DNA of 6,287 bases from Salinisphaera sp. UBA1666 (GCA_002320455.1 DCKU01000079.1:1-6287); one strand, 5' to 3'; shown: positions 1-6,268, counted from the stretch's first letter. The notes: generated by a model from the sequence alone, not told the origin. Made by a program: numbers and translations.

Positions 1-98
1 GAACGCGACCCGCGAGAGGTTGTGCAGAGCTTCCTTAGCCCGCGACGAACACAATCTTCGGTAAGCTGCACGCGGTTTTAAGCGACGGTCAGAATTTC
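1..98. other. Leader upstream of uppP, no gene assigned
   Basis: No complete gene fits here. One plus frame is open from base 1 to a stop at 79-81 and another to a stop near 62, so this could be the 3' end of an upstream gene, but the 20 to 26 residues available resemble nothing I recognise. I see no convincing sigma-70 promoter and no strong Shine-Dalgarno sequence before the uppP GTG. Confidence 0.4.
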
Positions 99-887
99 GT
101 GGGTGATTTATTCAATGTCGTGCTGCTCGGCATCATCGAGGGCATTACCGAGTTCTTGCCAATTTCCAGCACCGGGCATCTGCTGATCGCCGAGCGCTGG
201 CTGGGCCTGCGTTCGGATCTGTTCAATATCGTCATCCAGGCCGGCGCCATTCTGGCCGTCTGCCTGATTTATCGAACACGGCTCTACGAGCTGGCCACCG
301 GCTGGCGCAACCCCGAAACACGCGCTTATCTCGGCAAGCTCATGCTGGCGTTTCTCATCACCGCCGTGCTGGGGTTGATCGCGGTGAAGTCAGGCTTTTC
401 GTTGCCGACCGAGATCGGACCGGTGGCCTGGGCGCTGATCATCGGCGGCATCTGGATGATCGTGGCCGAGCAGATCGCAGCCCGTCGGCCGCACTCGGCG
501 CGTGTGACCTGGACCGTGGCCATTCTGGTCGGCCTGGCCCAGATGGTCGCCGGTCTTTTTCCGGGCACCTCGCGCTCGGCGACGACCATTTTCGTGGCTC
601 TGCTGGCCGGCACCAATGACCGAAGTGCCGCCACCGAGTTCGCGTTTCTGGTCGGTATTCCCACCATGTTCGCTGCCAGCGGCTATGAGCTGCTGTCCGA
701 AGTACAGGCCGGTCAGGCGGCCAGCGTCGACTGGCCGGCGGTGATCGTCGGCTTTGTAGTATCCACCGTGGTGGCATTCGTGGCCGTGAAGTGGCTGCTT
801 CGCTATATCCAGAGCCATCGGTTCACGGCGTTTGCGATCTATCGCATCGTCTTTGGTGCCGCCCTTTTGGTCTTGGTCGGCAGCTAG
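99..887 (+). CDS. uppP: Undecaprenyl-diphosphatase UppP (BacA family)
   Basis: UppP is an integral inner-membrane phosphatase. It converts undecaprenyl diphosphate to undecaprenyl phosphate, the lipid carrier for peptidoglycan and other envelope glycans; overexpression of the family gives bacitracin resistance. The 262 residues match the usual family length (about 265-275). The first signature is near the N-terminus: E14 and E18 of the ExxxE motif, followed by FLPISSTGH at 19-27 with S24 and H27. The second, PGTSRS at 155-160, contains the essential Ser and Arg. The rest is mostly hydrophobic, consistent with about eight membrane segments. The start is a GTG at 99 with only a weak upstream ribosome site. 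It is preferred because it leaves 13 residues before the first Glu, close to the 16 of E. coli, and no other start lies nearby. The stop TAG abuts the stop codon of the opposing yidG-like gene. The family call is firm; the exact start is less so. Confidence 0.96.
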   Translation: MGDLFNVVLLGIIEGITEFLPISSTGHLLIAERWLGLRSDLFNIVIQAGAILAVCLIYRTRLYELATGWRNPETRAYLGKLMLAFLITAVLGLIAVKSGFSLPTEIGPVAWALIIGGIWMIVAEQIAARRPHSARVTWTVAILVGLAQMVAGLFPGTSRSATTIFVALLAGTNDRSAATEFAFLVGIPTMFAASGYELLSEVQAGQAASVDWPAVIVGFVVSTVVAFVAVKWLLRYIQSHRFTAFAIYRIVFGAALLVLVGS

Positions 888-1226
888 CTACTCGATCCAG
901 ACCAGTACGAGCGTTAGCACGCCGAGCAGCCCCGTGCCCAGGCTTAACAGGGTGATGGTCACGGGCGCTGCCAGCGGCTCGGGCAGCGGTCGTGCCTCGA
1001 GCACGCGACAGCGGCGCGTGCTCATGATCCAGGTCATCAGCCACATAAGCGCAGCCAGGCCGATCGCCACGGCCTCAAGCACCGGCGGGCCGTGCAGATG
1101 GTGTTGTAGCGCAAACAGCGCGCCGTTGACCGCGCAGGACAATGCCGTGCGCGACCAGGCCAGATCGGTCCGCTCGGCCTGTAACCCGGCTGCCGTCGGC
1201 GCCCCTTGAGAGCCGGCGTTGGGCAT
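888..1226 (-). CDS. yidG: DUF202 small inner-membrane protein, YidG-like
   Basis: This is a 112-residue protein of the DUF202 family, whose biochemical role is unknown. The diagnostic motif is at 18-29, ERTDLAWSRTAL, preceded by GLQ; E. coli YidG has GLQPERTSLAWFRT in the same place. Three hydrophobic segments follow, at about 21-41, 50-69 and 88-110, which suggests a small membrane protein with a short cytoplasmic N-terminus. An in-frame upstream start exists at 1301, but it would run 25 non-matching residues through the end of the preceding gene. The ATG at 1226-1224 is chosen because it places the motif at the usual position. That ATG overlaps the stop of the yidH-like gene by one base (TAATG on the minus strand), so translation is probably coupled, and there is no strong Shine-Dalgarno of its own. 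The two DUF202 genes occur as a pair in E. coli too. The assignment to the YidG branch rather than generic DUF202 is a motif-based inference. Confidence 0.85.
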   Translation of the reverse strand: MPNAGSQGAPTAAGLQAERTDLAWSRTALSCAVNGALFALQHHLHGPPVLEAVAIGLAALMWLMTWIMSTRRCRVLEARPLPEPLAAPVTITLLSLGTGLLGVLTLVLVWIE

Positions 1227-1594
1227 TAGTTCACGCCGTAGATGAGTACCAGGGCAATGACCAGCCCGCCGATGGCGATGATGCCCATCGACAGGGCCCA
1301 CGGCATACGGGTGCCGGGCAAGGGCTGGCTACGACGCATGGCCTGTTGTGTGGTGCGCCAACGAAGCGCGCTGCCGGCCACGACCGCGATGCTGATGACA
1401 GCCAGCGACGAGGCAATGATCTGGCGCGCCAGCGGCACGCCCAGGTCCGGCACCAGTTGGGTAATCGCTACAGCGCCGGCCAAGAGCGCCAGTGCCGTGC
1501 GAATCCAGGCCAGAAACGTACGCTCGTTGGCCAGCGTAAACCGATAGTCCGGCTCACACTCGGACACCGGGGATGCCACTGAACGCTTCGTCAT
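1226..1594 (-). CDS. yidH: DUF202 small inner-membrane protein, YidH-like
   Basis: This is a 122-residue DUF202 family membrane protein of unknown function. Residues 14-33, beginning EPDYRFTLANERTFLAW, are nearly identical to the start of E. coli YidH as I remember it, so the YidH assignment is fairly firm. Hydrophobic segments lie at about 27-46, 58-78 and 98-120, giving three probable membrane spans with a basic loop (RWRTTQQAMRR, 78-88) between the second and third. The ATG at 1594-1592 is chosen. An in-frame TTG at 1621-1619 would add nine residues, but it is a rarer start and would place the coding sequence inside a palindrome. Neither candidate has a clear Shine-Dalgarno sequence. It is the first gene of a two-gene minus-strand operon with the yidG-like gene, with which it overlaps by one base. 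The palindrome at 1609-1627, 15 bases upstream of this ATG, is a candidate control site. Confidence 0.88.
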   Translation of the reverse strand: MTKRSVASPVSECEPDYRFTLANERTFLAWIRTALALLAGAVAITQLVPDLGVPLARQIIASSLAVISIAVVAGSALRWRTTQQAMRRSQPLPGTRMPWALSMGIIAIGGLVIALVLIYGVN

Positions 1595-1608
1595 GCTTAA
1601 AACGAATA

Positions 1609-1627
1609 TCGTTATTGCCAATAACGA
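1609..1627. promoter_or_regulatory. 19-bp perfect palindrome upstream of yidH, candidate operator
   Basis: TCGTTATTGCCAATAACGA has 9-bp arms that are exact inverted copies around a single central base. The AT-rich symmetric form and the position, ending 15 bases before the yidH-like ATG on the minus strand, fit a binding site for a dimeric repressor or activator of the DUF202 pair. I do not recognise it as the consensus of a named regulator. No clear -10 or -35 boxes could be placed around it, so its role as an operator is inferred only from symmetry and position. Confidence 0.45.
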
Positions 1628-1802
1628 ACAGTATGCCGATCCGGTGCGGGCCTGGCTAACCGATCGCCCGGGCGCAACGTCGGGCGGCTTGCAGCCATGC
1701 GCTTCGCGAGCGACGTCTATCGCTCATGGATTATCGCTATCGCCGCAATACGAGATTTCATTCAGCGGATTGGAGCCGGCCCGCGGCATGTCGATATCGC
1801 AC

Positions 1803-1851
1803 AGGCTGCGACAGCCTTGACGTTCCGTCGAAAACGGCACTTTGAAGGCTG
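1803..1851 (+). other. Mutually exclusive RNA pairings in the cyoA upstream region
   Basis: The segment AGGCTG occurs at 1803-1808 and again at 1846-1851. The segment between them, CAGCCT at 1812-1817, is complementary to both. Pairing of the first two gives a 6-bp hairpin with a CGA triloop. Pairing of the last two gives a 7-bp stem (CAGCCTT 1812-1818 with AAGGCTG 1845-1851) that encloses a smaller hairpin, CCGT with ACGG, at 1825-1837. Only one of the two stems can form at a time, as in an attenuator or riboswitch. There is no terminator-like U-run, and it is not known whether the region is transcribed, so this may be chance. Confidence 0.2.
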
Positions 1852-2084
1852 GGCCAACGGATGCCGACCGGCTTAAAGCGTTTGATCACTGCGACGAATC
1901 GCCACGCCGATAGCGGCGTAAAGCCTTGTATCGCAATAGACGTCGTCGCGGATCTATTGCACTATGAACGCACGCTTACGCATCCGACAAACGTCTTATC
2001 GGCGTATGACCTACGGCACGCGAAAGCCTGCGAAACACGGCGTCGAGCAATCGATCTCGCGAGTCGTGGCGCGCGTGTCGCAAA

Positions 2085-2108
2085 GGCCGACACCCCGGTG
2101 TTCGGACC
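2085..2108 (+). promoter_or_regulatory. cyoA: Imperfect dyad just upstream of the cyoA ribosome site
   Basis: The left arm GGCCGACACC (2085-2094) and the right arm GGTGTTCGGACC (2097-2108) pair along ten positions with two single-base bulges across a CC centre. It ends about nine bases before the probable ribosome site GCGGA at 2117-2121. It could be an operator near the transcription start or a hairpin in the 5' untranslated leader. The sequence shows the symmetry; the regulatory role is inferred. Confidence 0.3.
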
Positions 2109-2132
2109 GACCAACCGCGGAATATCGTGTCC

Positions 2133-3158
2133 ATGAATAAAGATAATCTCGCGCGCTTCGCCAAGCTGTGTCTGGCCGTTGGCGTACTGATCGTGCTGGC
2201 AGGCTGCAGCAACAGCCCGGTACAGGACCCGCTCTGGTTTCTGAACCCCAACGGGCCCATCGCTCGTGCCTCGATCTTCTATCTCGTGGTCGACGTGCTG
2301 TTGCTGTCGATCGTGATCGTGCCCGCCACGGTGCTCGTGATCTGGACGTTCTGGCGCTATCGACGCGGCGGCACGGGGAAATACGACCCGACCTTCAACC
2401 ACTCGATCCCGATCGAGGTCATCGTCTGGGGCGTGCCGCTGCTCGTCGTTGTGGCTCTGTCCTACTACAGCTACCACGGCGCCCGCGATGTAGCGCCCTA
2501 CAACCCGGAAGTCCTGGAGTCGGTCGATTCCGATCAGGCGCCACTTCGTATTCAGGTCATCGCCACCGACTGGCAGTGGCTGTTTATCTATCCCGACCAG
2601 CACATCGCCATGAGCAACCGGCTCGTGGTGCCTACCGGTCGAAAGATTTCGATGGACCTGACGTCGGTCTCGGTCACCAACGACTTCTACGTGCTCAAGG
2701 TGGTCAACCAGATCTACATGATGCCGGGCATGCGTACGAAGCAGCATTTCCTGGTTGAGCGCCCCGGCACCTATCAGGGCTTCTCCACCGAGTTCTCGGG
2801 ACCGGGCTTTTCCTGGATGAACTACAAGATGCTTTCGGTGCCGCCGGAAATCTTCGACCAGTGGATGCGGCGGGCTCGCCTGTCGGGCAACCGTATGCAG
2901 TGGCAGCAGTTCACCGAGTTCGCCGAGCCGACTATCAACACGGGCAACCAGTGGTCGCTGTATAGCGACGTAGACGATGACCTGTTTGCCCACGTGATTC
3001 GTGCGGTCAATGACGGCTCGCTCAAGTACAGCTGGCCGGCTCGTTTTTCCGAAGACATGACCTCGGCGGAATTCAAAAAGCGTTTCGGCACCGGTAACGC
3101 CGAGTCCAACCCCGACGGCACGACCGCCGACGAGCCACAGAACATCCCCGATCGATAA
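2133..3158 (+). CDS. cyoA: Ubiquinol oxidase subunit II (cytochrome bo3-type CyoA)
   Basis: This is subunit II of the heme-copper quinol oxidase, a lipoprotein anchored in the inner membrane with a periplasmic cupredoxin-fold domain. Counting from the ATG (341 residues), the order is a signal peptide with lipobox LAGC and lipidated Cys at 25, then membrane spans at about 45-72 and 92-111, then the soluble domain. That domain has WQWLFIYP at 147-154 (E. coli WKWFFIYP) and the degenerate copper region STEFSGPGFSWM at 218-229. This region has no Cys and none of the CuA ligand pattern, which marks a quinol oxidase rather than a cytochrome c oxidase. The C-terminal CyoA-specific region follows, ending in a hydrophilic tail. 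The start is uncertain: a GTG at 2127 adds two residues and sits five bases after the weak site GCGGA, whereas the ATG at 2133 is eleven bases away. The lipobox works with either. It is the first gene of the operon and lies 13 bases before cyoB. Confidence 0.96.
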   Translation: MNKDNLARFAKLCLAVGVLIVLAGCSNSPVQDPLWFLNPNGPIARASIFYLVVDVLLLSIVIVPATVLVIWTFWRYRRGGTGKYDPTFNHSIPIEVIVWGVPLLVVVALSYYSYHGARDVAPYNPEVLESVDSDQAPLRIQVIATDWQWLFIYPDQHIAMSNRLVVPTGRKISMDLTSVSVTNDFYVLKVVNQIYMMPGMRTKQHFLVERPGTYQGFSTEFSGPGFSWMNYKMLSVPPEIFDQWMRRARLSGNRMQWQQFTEFAEPTINTGNQWSLYSDVDDDLFAHVIRAVNDGSLKYSWPARFSEDMTSAEFKKRFGTGNAESNPDGTTADEPQNIPDR

Positions 3159-3161
3159 GGG
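3157..3161 (+). promoter_or_regulatory. cyoB: Ribosome binding site of cyoB
   Basis: AAGGG overlaps the cyoA stop codon TAA (3156-3158) and lies ten bases before the ATG at 3172. This favours that start over the in-frame ATG at 3178, which would be sixteen bases away. Confidence 0.6.
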
Positions 3162-3171
3162 CAGCAACATT

Positions 3172-5277
3172 ATGTTTATGGACGTACAAGGGCCATCGAA
3201 CGCGTTGTTCGGACGCCTGCCCATGATTCTCGATCTGCACTACGACAACCCGTGGATCATGGTCGCGTTGTCGATGGTGGTCATCGGCGGCATCGGTGTC
3301 GTGGGCCTACTCACCTACTTCAAGAAGTGGGGCTGGCTCTGGAATGACTGGCTGACCACAGTCGATCATAAGAAGATCGGCATCATGTACATCATCGTGG
3401 GCCTGGTGCTGCTGTTCCGCGGCTTCTTCGAGGCCGCGATGATCCGCACCCACCAGGCTATGGCTGTGGGCCCGGATTCACCGGGCTTCTTAGGCGCCGT
3501 ACACGGCTATCTGACGCCGTTTCACATCAGCGAGATCTTCACGGTGCACGGCACCATCATGATCCTGCTGGCGGTCACGCCCATCTTGGTCGGCTTCATG
3601 AACCTGATCGTGCCGATCCAGATCGGCGCGCGGGACATGGCGTATCCGTTTCTGAACGCCGTGGGCCTGTGGCTGACCACCGTGGCTGCGGCTCTGTGCA
3701 TGGTCTCGCTGTTCGTCGGCTCGTTCTCGCACGCCGGTTGGGTAGGCCTGACACCACTCACCCAGCTGGATTACTCGCCTGGGGTGGGGGTCGACTACTG
3801 GATATGGATCATCCAGATTGCGGCGATCGGCTCGACGGTGGGCGCGGTCAACCTCATCGCCACGATTCTTAAGATGCGCGCGCCCGGCATGACCATGATG
3901 CGCATGCCGATCTTCTCGTGGACGACGCTGGCCACCAACATCATCGGCCTGACCTCGTTCCCGCTGCTGACGGTAGCGCTGTTTCTGCTCACGCTGGACC
4001 GTTACATCGGCACGCATTTCTTCACCGCCGACGGCGGTGGCAATTTCATGATGTACACCAACCTGTTCTGGCTGTGGGGCCATCCAGAGGTGTATTTCGT
4101 GGTGCTGCCGGCGTTCGGATTCTTGTCGGAGATCATCCCGACGTTTTCGGAAAAAGCGCTGTTCAACCACACGAGCATGATCGTGGCCACGATGGGCATC
4201 GCCGGCGTGTCGTGGCTGGTCTGGCTACACCATTTCTTCATCATGGGCGCCGGGCCGCAGGTCAACACCTTCTTTTCGATCGCGACCATGCTGGTCGGCA
4301 TCCCGACGGGCGTGAAGGTCTTCAACTGGGCCTTTACCATGTACAAGGGCCGTATCCGCCTGGAAGCGCCCATGCTGTGGGCGCTGGCCGCGGTGCTGAT
4401 GCTCATTGGCGGCGGTATGACCGGCATGATGCTGGCCGTACCCGCCATTAACTATGTCTCGCATAACAGCGTGTTCGTGGTGGCCCACTTCCACAACATG
4501 TTCCTGATCATCGCTTTCGCGATCTTTGGCGCGGTGACGTTCTGGTGGCCCAAGGCGTTTGGCTTTTATCTGGACGATCGCCTGGGCCGAATTTTCTTCT
4601 GGCTGTTCTGGGCCGGCTCGGTATTCGTGTTCGTGCCGATGTATGCCCTGGGCTTTTTGGGCATGACGCGTCGCCTGGACTACATCGCCCATCCGACTTG
4701 GTGGCCGCTGCTCGCCATGGAAGTCGTCGGTATCGCGTTGTATGTGGCCTCGGTGGCGGCCTTCCTGCTGCAGATGTATGTCTCGATTCGAGATCGTAAG
4801 CAAAACGCCGTGCGCACCTCGGATGCCTGGGAAACCTCGCGCAGCCTCGAATGGCTGACGCCCTGCCCGCCGCCGTTCTATAACTTCGCGGCTACGCCGG
4901 TCGTGCATTCGAACGACGAATGGGCCTGGCGGCGCGAGCACGGCATGACCACGCTGCGCGCCGAGAAATACAATGACGTGCACATGCCCAAGAACAGCAT
5001 GGTGCCGGTGGTGCTCGCGGTGTTCACCATGGCGCTCGGTTTTGCCGGCGTATGGCGTATCGAATGGCTGTTTGTGGCCTCGATCATCGGCATCACGGGC
5101 ACATTGATATTCCGCATGTTCCAGAAAGACATCGACTACAACATCCCCGCCGCCGAGGTGGAGGCGATGGAAAATCGAACGCTGGAGCAGATGGATACCC
5201 AGGCGCAGGAAAACGTGCACCAGACCGGCGAAATCGCGGACGGTCCGGTGCGTGACGGCCAAGCCCAGCAGGCTTAA
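3172..5277 (+). CDS. cyoB: Ubiquinol oxidase subunit I (CyoB), catalytic heme-copper subunit
   Basis: This is the catalytic subunit, with about fifteen membrane spans. It carries the low-spin heme, the binuclear high-spin heme/CuB centre and the proton channels. In its 701 residues all metal ligands are present: H126 and H441 for the low-spin heme, H439 for the high-spin heme, and H304, H353 and H354 for CuB. Y308 in HPEVY is the likely cross-linked tyrosine. E306 and D155 mark the D channel and K382 (TGVKVFNW) the K channel, so proton pumping is expected. At the quinol site, R83 and H118 match E. coli R71 and H98, but E. coli D75 and Q101 are replaced by E87 and E121. The loop between spans one and two is eight residues longer than in E. 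coli. The N-terminus has about eleven extra residues, and a polar tail runs from about 663 to 701. Whether the high-spin heme is O or A cannot be told from the sequence. Confidence 0.97.
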   Translation: MFMDVQGPSNALFGRLPMILDLHYDNPWIMVALSMVVIGGIGVVGLLTYFKKWGWLWNDWLTTVDHKKIGIMYIIVGLVLLFRGFFEAAMIRTHQAMAVGPDSPGFLGAVHGYLTPFHISEIFTVHGTIMILLAVTPILVGFMNLIVPIQIGARDMAYPFLNAVGLWLTTVAAALCMVSLFVGSFSHAGWVGLTPLTQLDYSPGVGVDYWIWIIQIAAIGSTVGAVNLIATILKMRAPGMTMMRMPIFSWTTLATNIIGLTSFPLLTVALFLLTLDRYIGTHFFTADGGGNFMMYTNLFWLWGHPEVYFVVLPAFGFLSEIIPTFSEKALFNHTSMIVATMGIAGVSWLVWLHHFFIMGAGPQVNTFFSIATMLVGIPTGVKVFNWAFTMYKGRIRLEAPMLWALAAVLMLIGGGMTGMMLAVPAINYVSHNSVFVVAHFHNMFLIIAFAIFGAVTFWWPKAFGFYLDDRLGRIFFWLFWAGSVFVFVPMYALGFLGMTRRLDYIAHPTWWPLLAMEVVGIALYVASVAAFLLQMYVSIRDRKQNAVRTSDAWETSRSLEWLTPCPPPFYNFAATPVVHSNDEWAWRREHGMTTLRAEKYNDVHMPKNSMVPVVLAVFTMALGFAGVWRIEWLFVASIIGITGTLIFRMFQKDIDYNIPAAEVEAMENRTLEQMDTQAQENVHQTGEIADGPVRDGQAQQA

Positions 5278-5281
5278 GGAG
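5276..5281 (+). promoter_or_regulatory. cyoC: Shine-Dalgarno of cyoC overlapping the cyoB stop
   Basis: AAGGAG shares its two A bases with the cyoB stop codon TAA (5275-5277) and is seven bases from the cyoC ATG. It fixes the cyoC start and suggests that ribosomes ending cyoB reinitiate on cyoC. Confidence 0.8.
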
Positions 5282-5288
5282 TACGACG

Positions 5289-5921
5289 ATGTCTCTCGAC
5301 CCCAATAAGGTGTCTGACACGAGCCGGGTCCAGCTCTTTTCTGAAGAGGCCGACCATCACGACTCGATCAGCCTGCGAAGCCTCGGCTTCTGGCTGTACA
5401 TGATGTCTGACGCCATGATCTTCGCCGGGCTGTTCGCAGCCCACGGCGTGTATCTGGAGGCCTACGGCACCAGCAGCATCACGGCCGGCCAGGTCATCGA
5501 GCCGGTCGCTGCCCTGCTGCCCACGCTCGTATTGTTTGCCAGCGTGTTCGTGTTCGGGCTGGCCAGCGTGGCGCTCGCGCGCGGCGACAAGGCCGGTACG
5601 GTGCGCTGGATGGTCGTCTCGCTGGCGATCGGCGTGTTCTTCCTGCTGGATGAAACATCCGAATTCGCCAAGCTAGCCGCCGAGGGCGCCACGCCGCAGG
5701 CCAGCGCTTTCCTGTCGGATTTCTGGACCATCGTGTGGGTCCACGCCGCGCACGTGTTCTTCGGCATCATCTGGATGGCCGCGCTGACGGTGCAGATCGC
5801 GCGTGACGGGCTGACCGAGGCCACCGTGGGGCGCTTCATCAACCTGCGTATCTTCTGGTTCTTCCAGGCGGTGATCTGGGTCTGTGTCTATGTCTTCGTT
5901 TATCTGATGGGAGTGAGCTGA
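5289..5921 (+). CDS. cyoC: Ubiquinol oxidase subunit III (CyoC)
   Basis: This is subunit III of the quinol oxidase, of the cytochrome c oxidase subunit III family. It has no redox centre and stabilises the complex around subunit I. The 210 residues compare with about 204 in E. coli. Five hydrophobic spans are visible at about 31-52, 70-96, 105-121, 143-167 and 185-207. Family landmarks are GFWLYMMSDAMIF at 33-45, SEF with E125 in the third span, VHAAHVFFGIIWM at 151-163 (E. coli THGLHVTSGLIWM) and the end VYLMG at 204-208. In the last span E. coli has WHFLDVVW, but this protein has WFFQAVIW (190-197), so the usual His and Asp are replaced by Phe and Ala. The start is set by the AAGGAG site seven bases upstream. 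Its stop TGA overlaps the cyoD ATG by one base. Confidence 0.95.
   Translation: MSLDPNKVSDTSRVQLFSEEADHHDSISLRSLGFWLYMMSDAMIFAGLFAAHGVYLEAYGTSSITAGQVIEPVAALLPTLVLFASVFVFGLASVALARGDKAGTVRWMVVSLAIGVFFLLDETSEFAKLAAEGATPQASAFLSDFWTIVWVHAAHVFFGIIWMAALTVQIARDGLTEATVGRFINLRIFWFFQAVIWVCVYVFVYLMGVS
5909..5913 (+). promoter_or_regulatory. cyoD: Shine-Dalgarno of cyoD inside the end of cyoC
   Basis: GGGAG lies within the last codons of cyoC, seven bases before the cyoD ATG at 5921. With the one-base stop/start overlap (TGATG) it indicates coupled translation of subunits III and IV. Confidence 0.75.
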
Positions 5922-6268
5922 TGTCGGCCCATGATCATAATCCGCTTGCGCACCCCGAGGTCCAGTCCGCCAGCGTGATCAAGTATGCCGCAGCCTTTGT
6001 GCTGGGCCTGGTGCTCATGGTGGCGGCCTGCATCATCACCGTCGGCGGCGGCATGAGCCAGCTCAACACGCTCATCTGGATTGGTGTGCTGGCTCTCATC
6101 GCCGTCTGTGGTCAGCTCTACCTGCTGTTTAAGCTGGACCTGTCCAAGGCCATGATCTGGCATACCGTATCGGCCGTGGCCACGATCCCGCTGTTCTTCA
6201 TCGCCATCGTGCTGACCATCTGGATGTTCCATCACTTGGAAATGCGCACGATGATGGGCGCCGGCTAG
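5921..6268 (+). CDS. cyoD: Ubiquinol oxidase subunit IV (CyoD)
   Basis: This is the small subunit IV of the quinol oxidase, thought in E. coli to help assemble subunit I and its CuB site. The 115 residues compare with about 109 in E. coli. A short His-containing polar N-terminus (MSAHDHN) is followed by three hydrophobic spans at about 20-41, 48-70 and 80-103. The third is followed by WMFHHLEMRTMM, like the WNLNYNMMM end of the E. coli protein. The conserved His residues of the second span and loop in E. coli (VHLVCFLHM) are not present; the matching stretch here reads GQLYLLFKLDL (64-74). Position as the last gene of cyoABC, size and topology make the assignment secure even though the sequence is divergent. 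The stop TAG at 6266-6268 is followed by only 19 bases of the window, with no visible terminator and no confirmed next gene. Confidence 0.92.
   Translation: MSAHDHNPLAHPEVQSASVIKYAAAFVLGLVLMVAACIITVGGGMSQLNTLIWIGVLALIAVCGQLYLLFKLDLSKAMIWHTVSAVATIPLFFIAIVLTIWMFHHLEMRTMMGAG

Larger units (their letters stand above)
1595..2132. other. Divergent intergenic region between yidH and cyoA
   Basis: This stretch of about 540 bases separates two divergent operons and should hold both promoters. By hand count it is about 59% G+C. No well-supported gene was seen. One plus frame gives a 59-codon ORF at 1697-1876 (starting MRFASDVYRSW) with no ribosome site and no recognisable family. Another gives about 90 codons at 1861-2136 whose composition does not look protein-like. 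Several short perfect hairpins are visible: 1708-1725 (GAGCGA with TCGCTC), 1803-1817 (AGGCTG with CAGCCT) and 1904-1919 (ACGCCG with CGGCGT). None is followed by a T-run in either direction, so they do not look like intrinsic terminators. A TTGACG at 1817-1822 resembles a -35 box, but no good -10 box follows at the right spacing. The region could carry a 5' leader, an unannotated small RNA or decayed coding sequence; nothing here decides between them. Confidence 0.6.

Noticed and set aside
1882..1895. TTGAT as an FNR-type site for the cyo operon
   Set aside because: Only one half-site is present; the matching ATCAA at the right spacing is missing.
1904..1919. Hairpin ACGCCG-ATAG-CGGCGT as an intrinsic terminator
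   Set aside because: No T-run follows on either strand, and no gene ends nearby.
1711..1945. 10-bp inverted repeat CGACGTCTAT (1711-1720) with ATAGACGTCG (1936-1945) as ends of a small mobile element
   Set aside because: There are no flanking direct repeats, and a 10-bp match within a 500-base region has an appreciable chance probability.
1861..2136. Plus-strand open frame of about 91 codons ending at cyoA
   Set aside because: It has no ribosome site, no hydrophobic or domain pattern and an unnatural composition, and it overlaps the dyad and ribosome site of cyoA.
2133..3158. Reading the oxidase as a cytochrome c oxidase (ctaC-type subunit II)
   Set aside because: The CuA region has no cysteines, and the neighbouring subunits match the cyo quinol oxidase order and CyoB sequence.
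1962..3224. Long open frame of about 420 codons on the minus strand opposite cyoA
   Set aside because: It lies antisense to a clear cyoA, is very rich in Arg, His, Asp and Gly as GC-rich shadow frames are, and resembles no protein family.
4225..5262. Long open frame of about 345 codons on the minus strand opposite cyoB
   Set aside because: It is antisense to unmistakable CyoB sequence, with a His/Arg-rich composition typical of a shadow frame.
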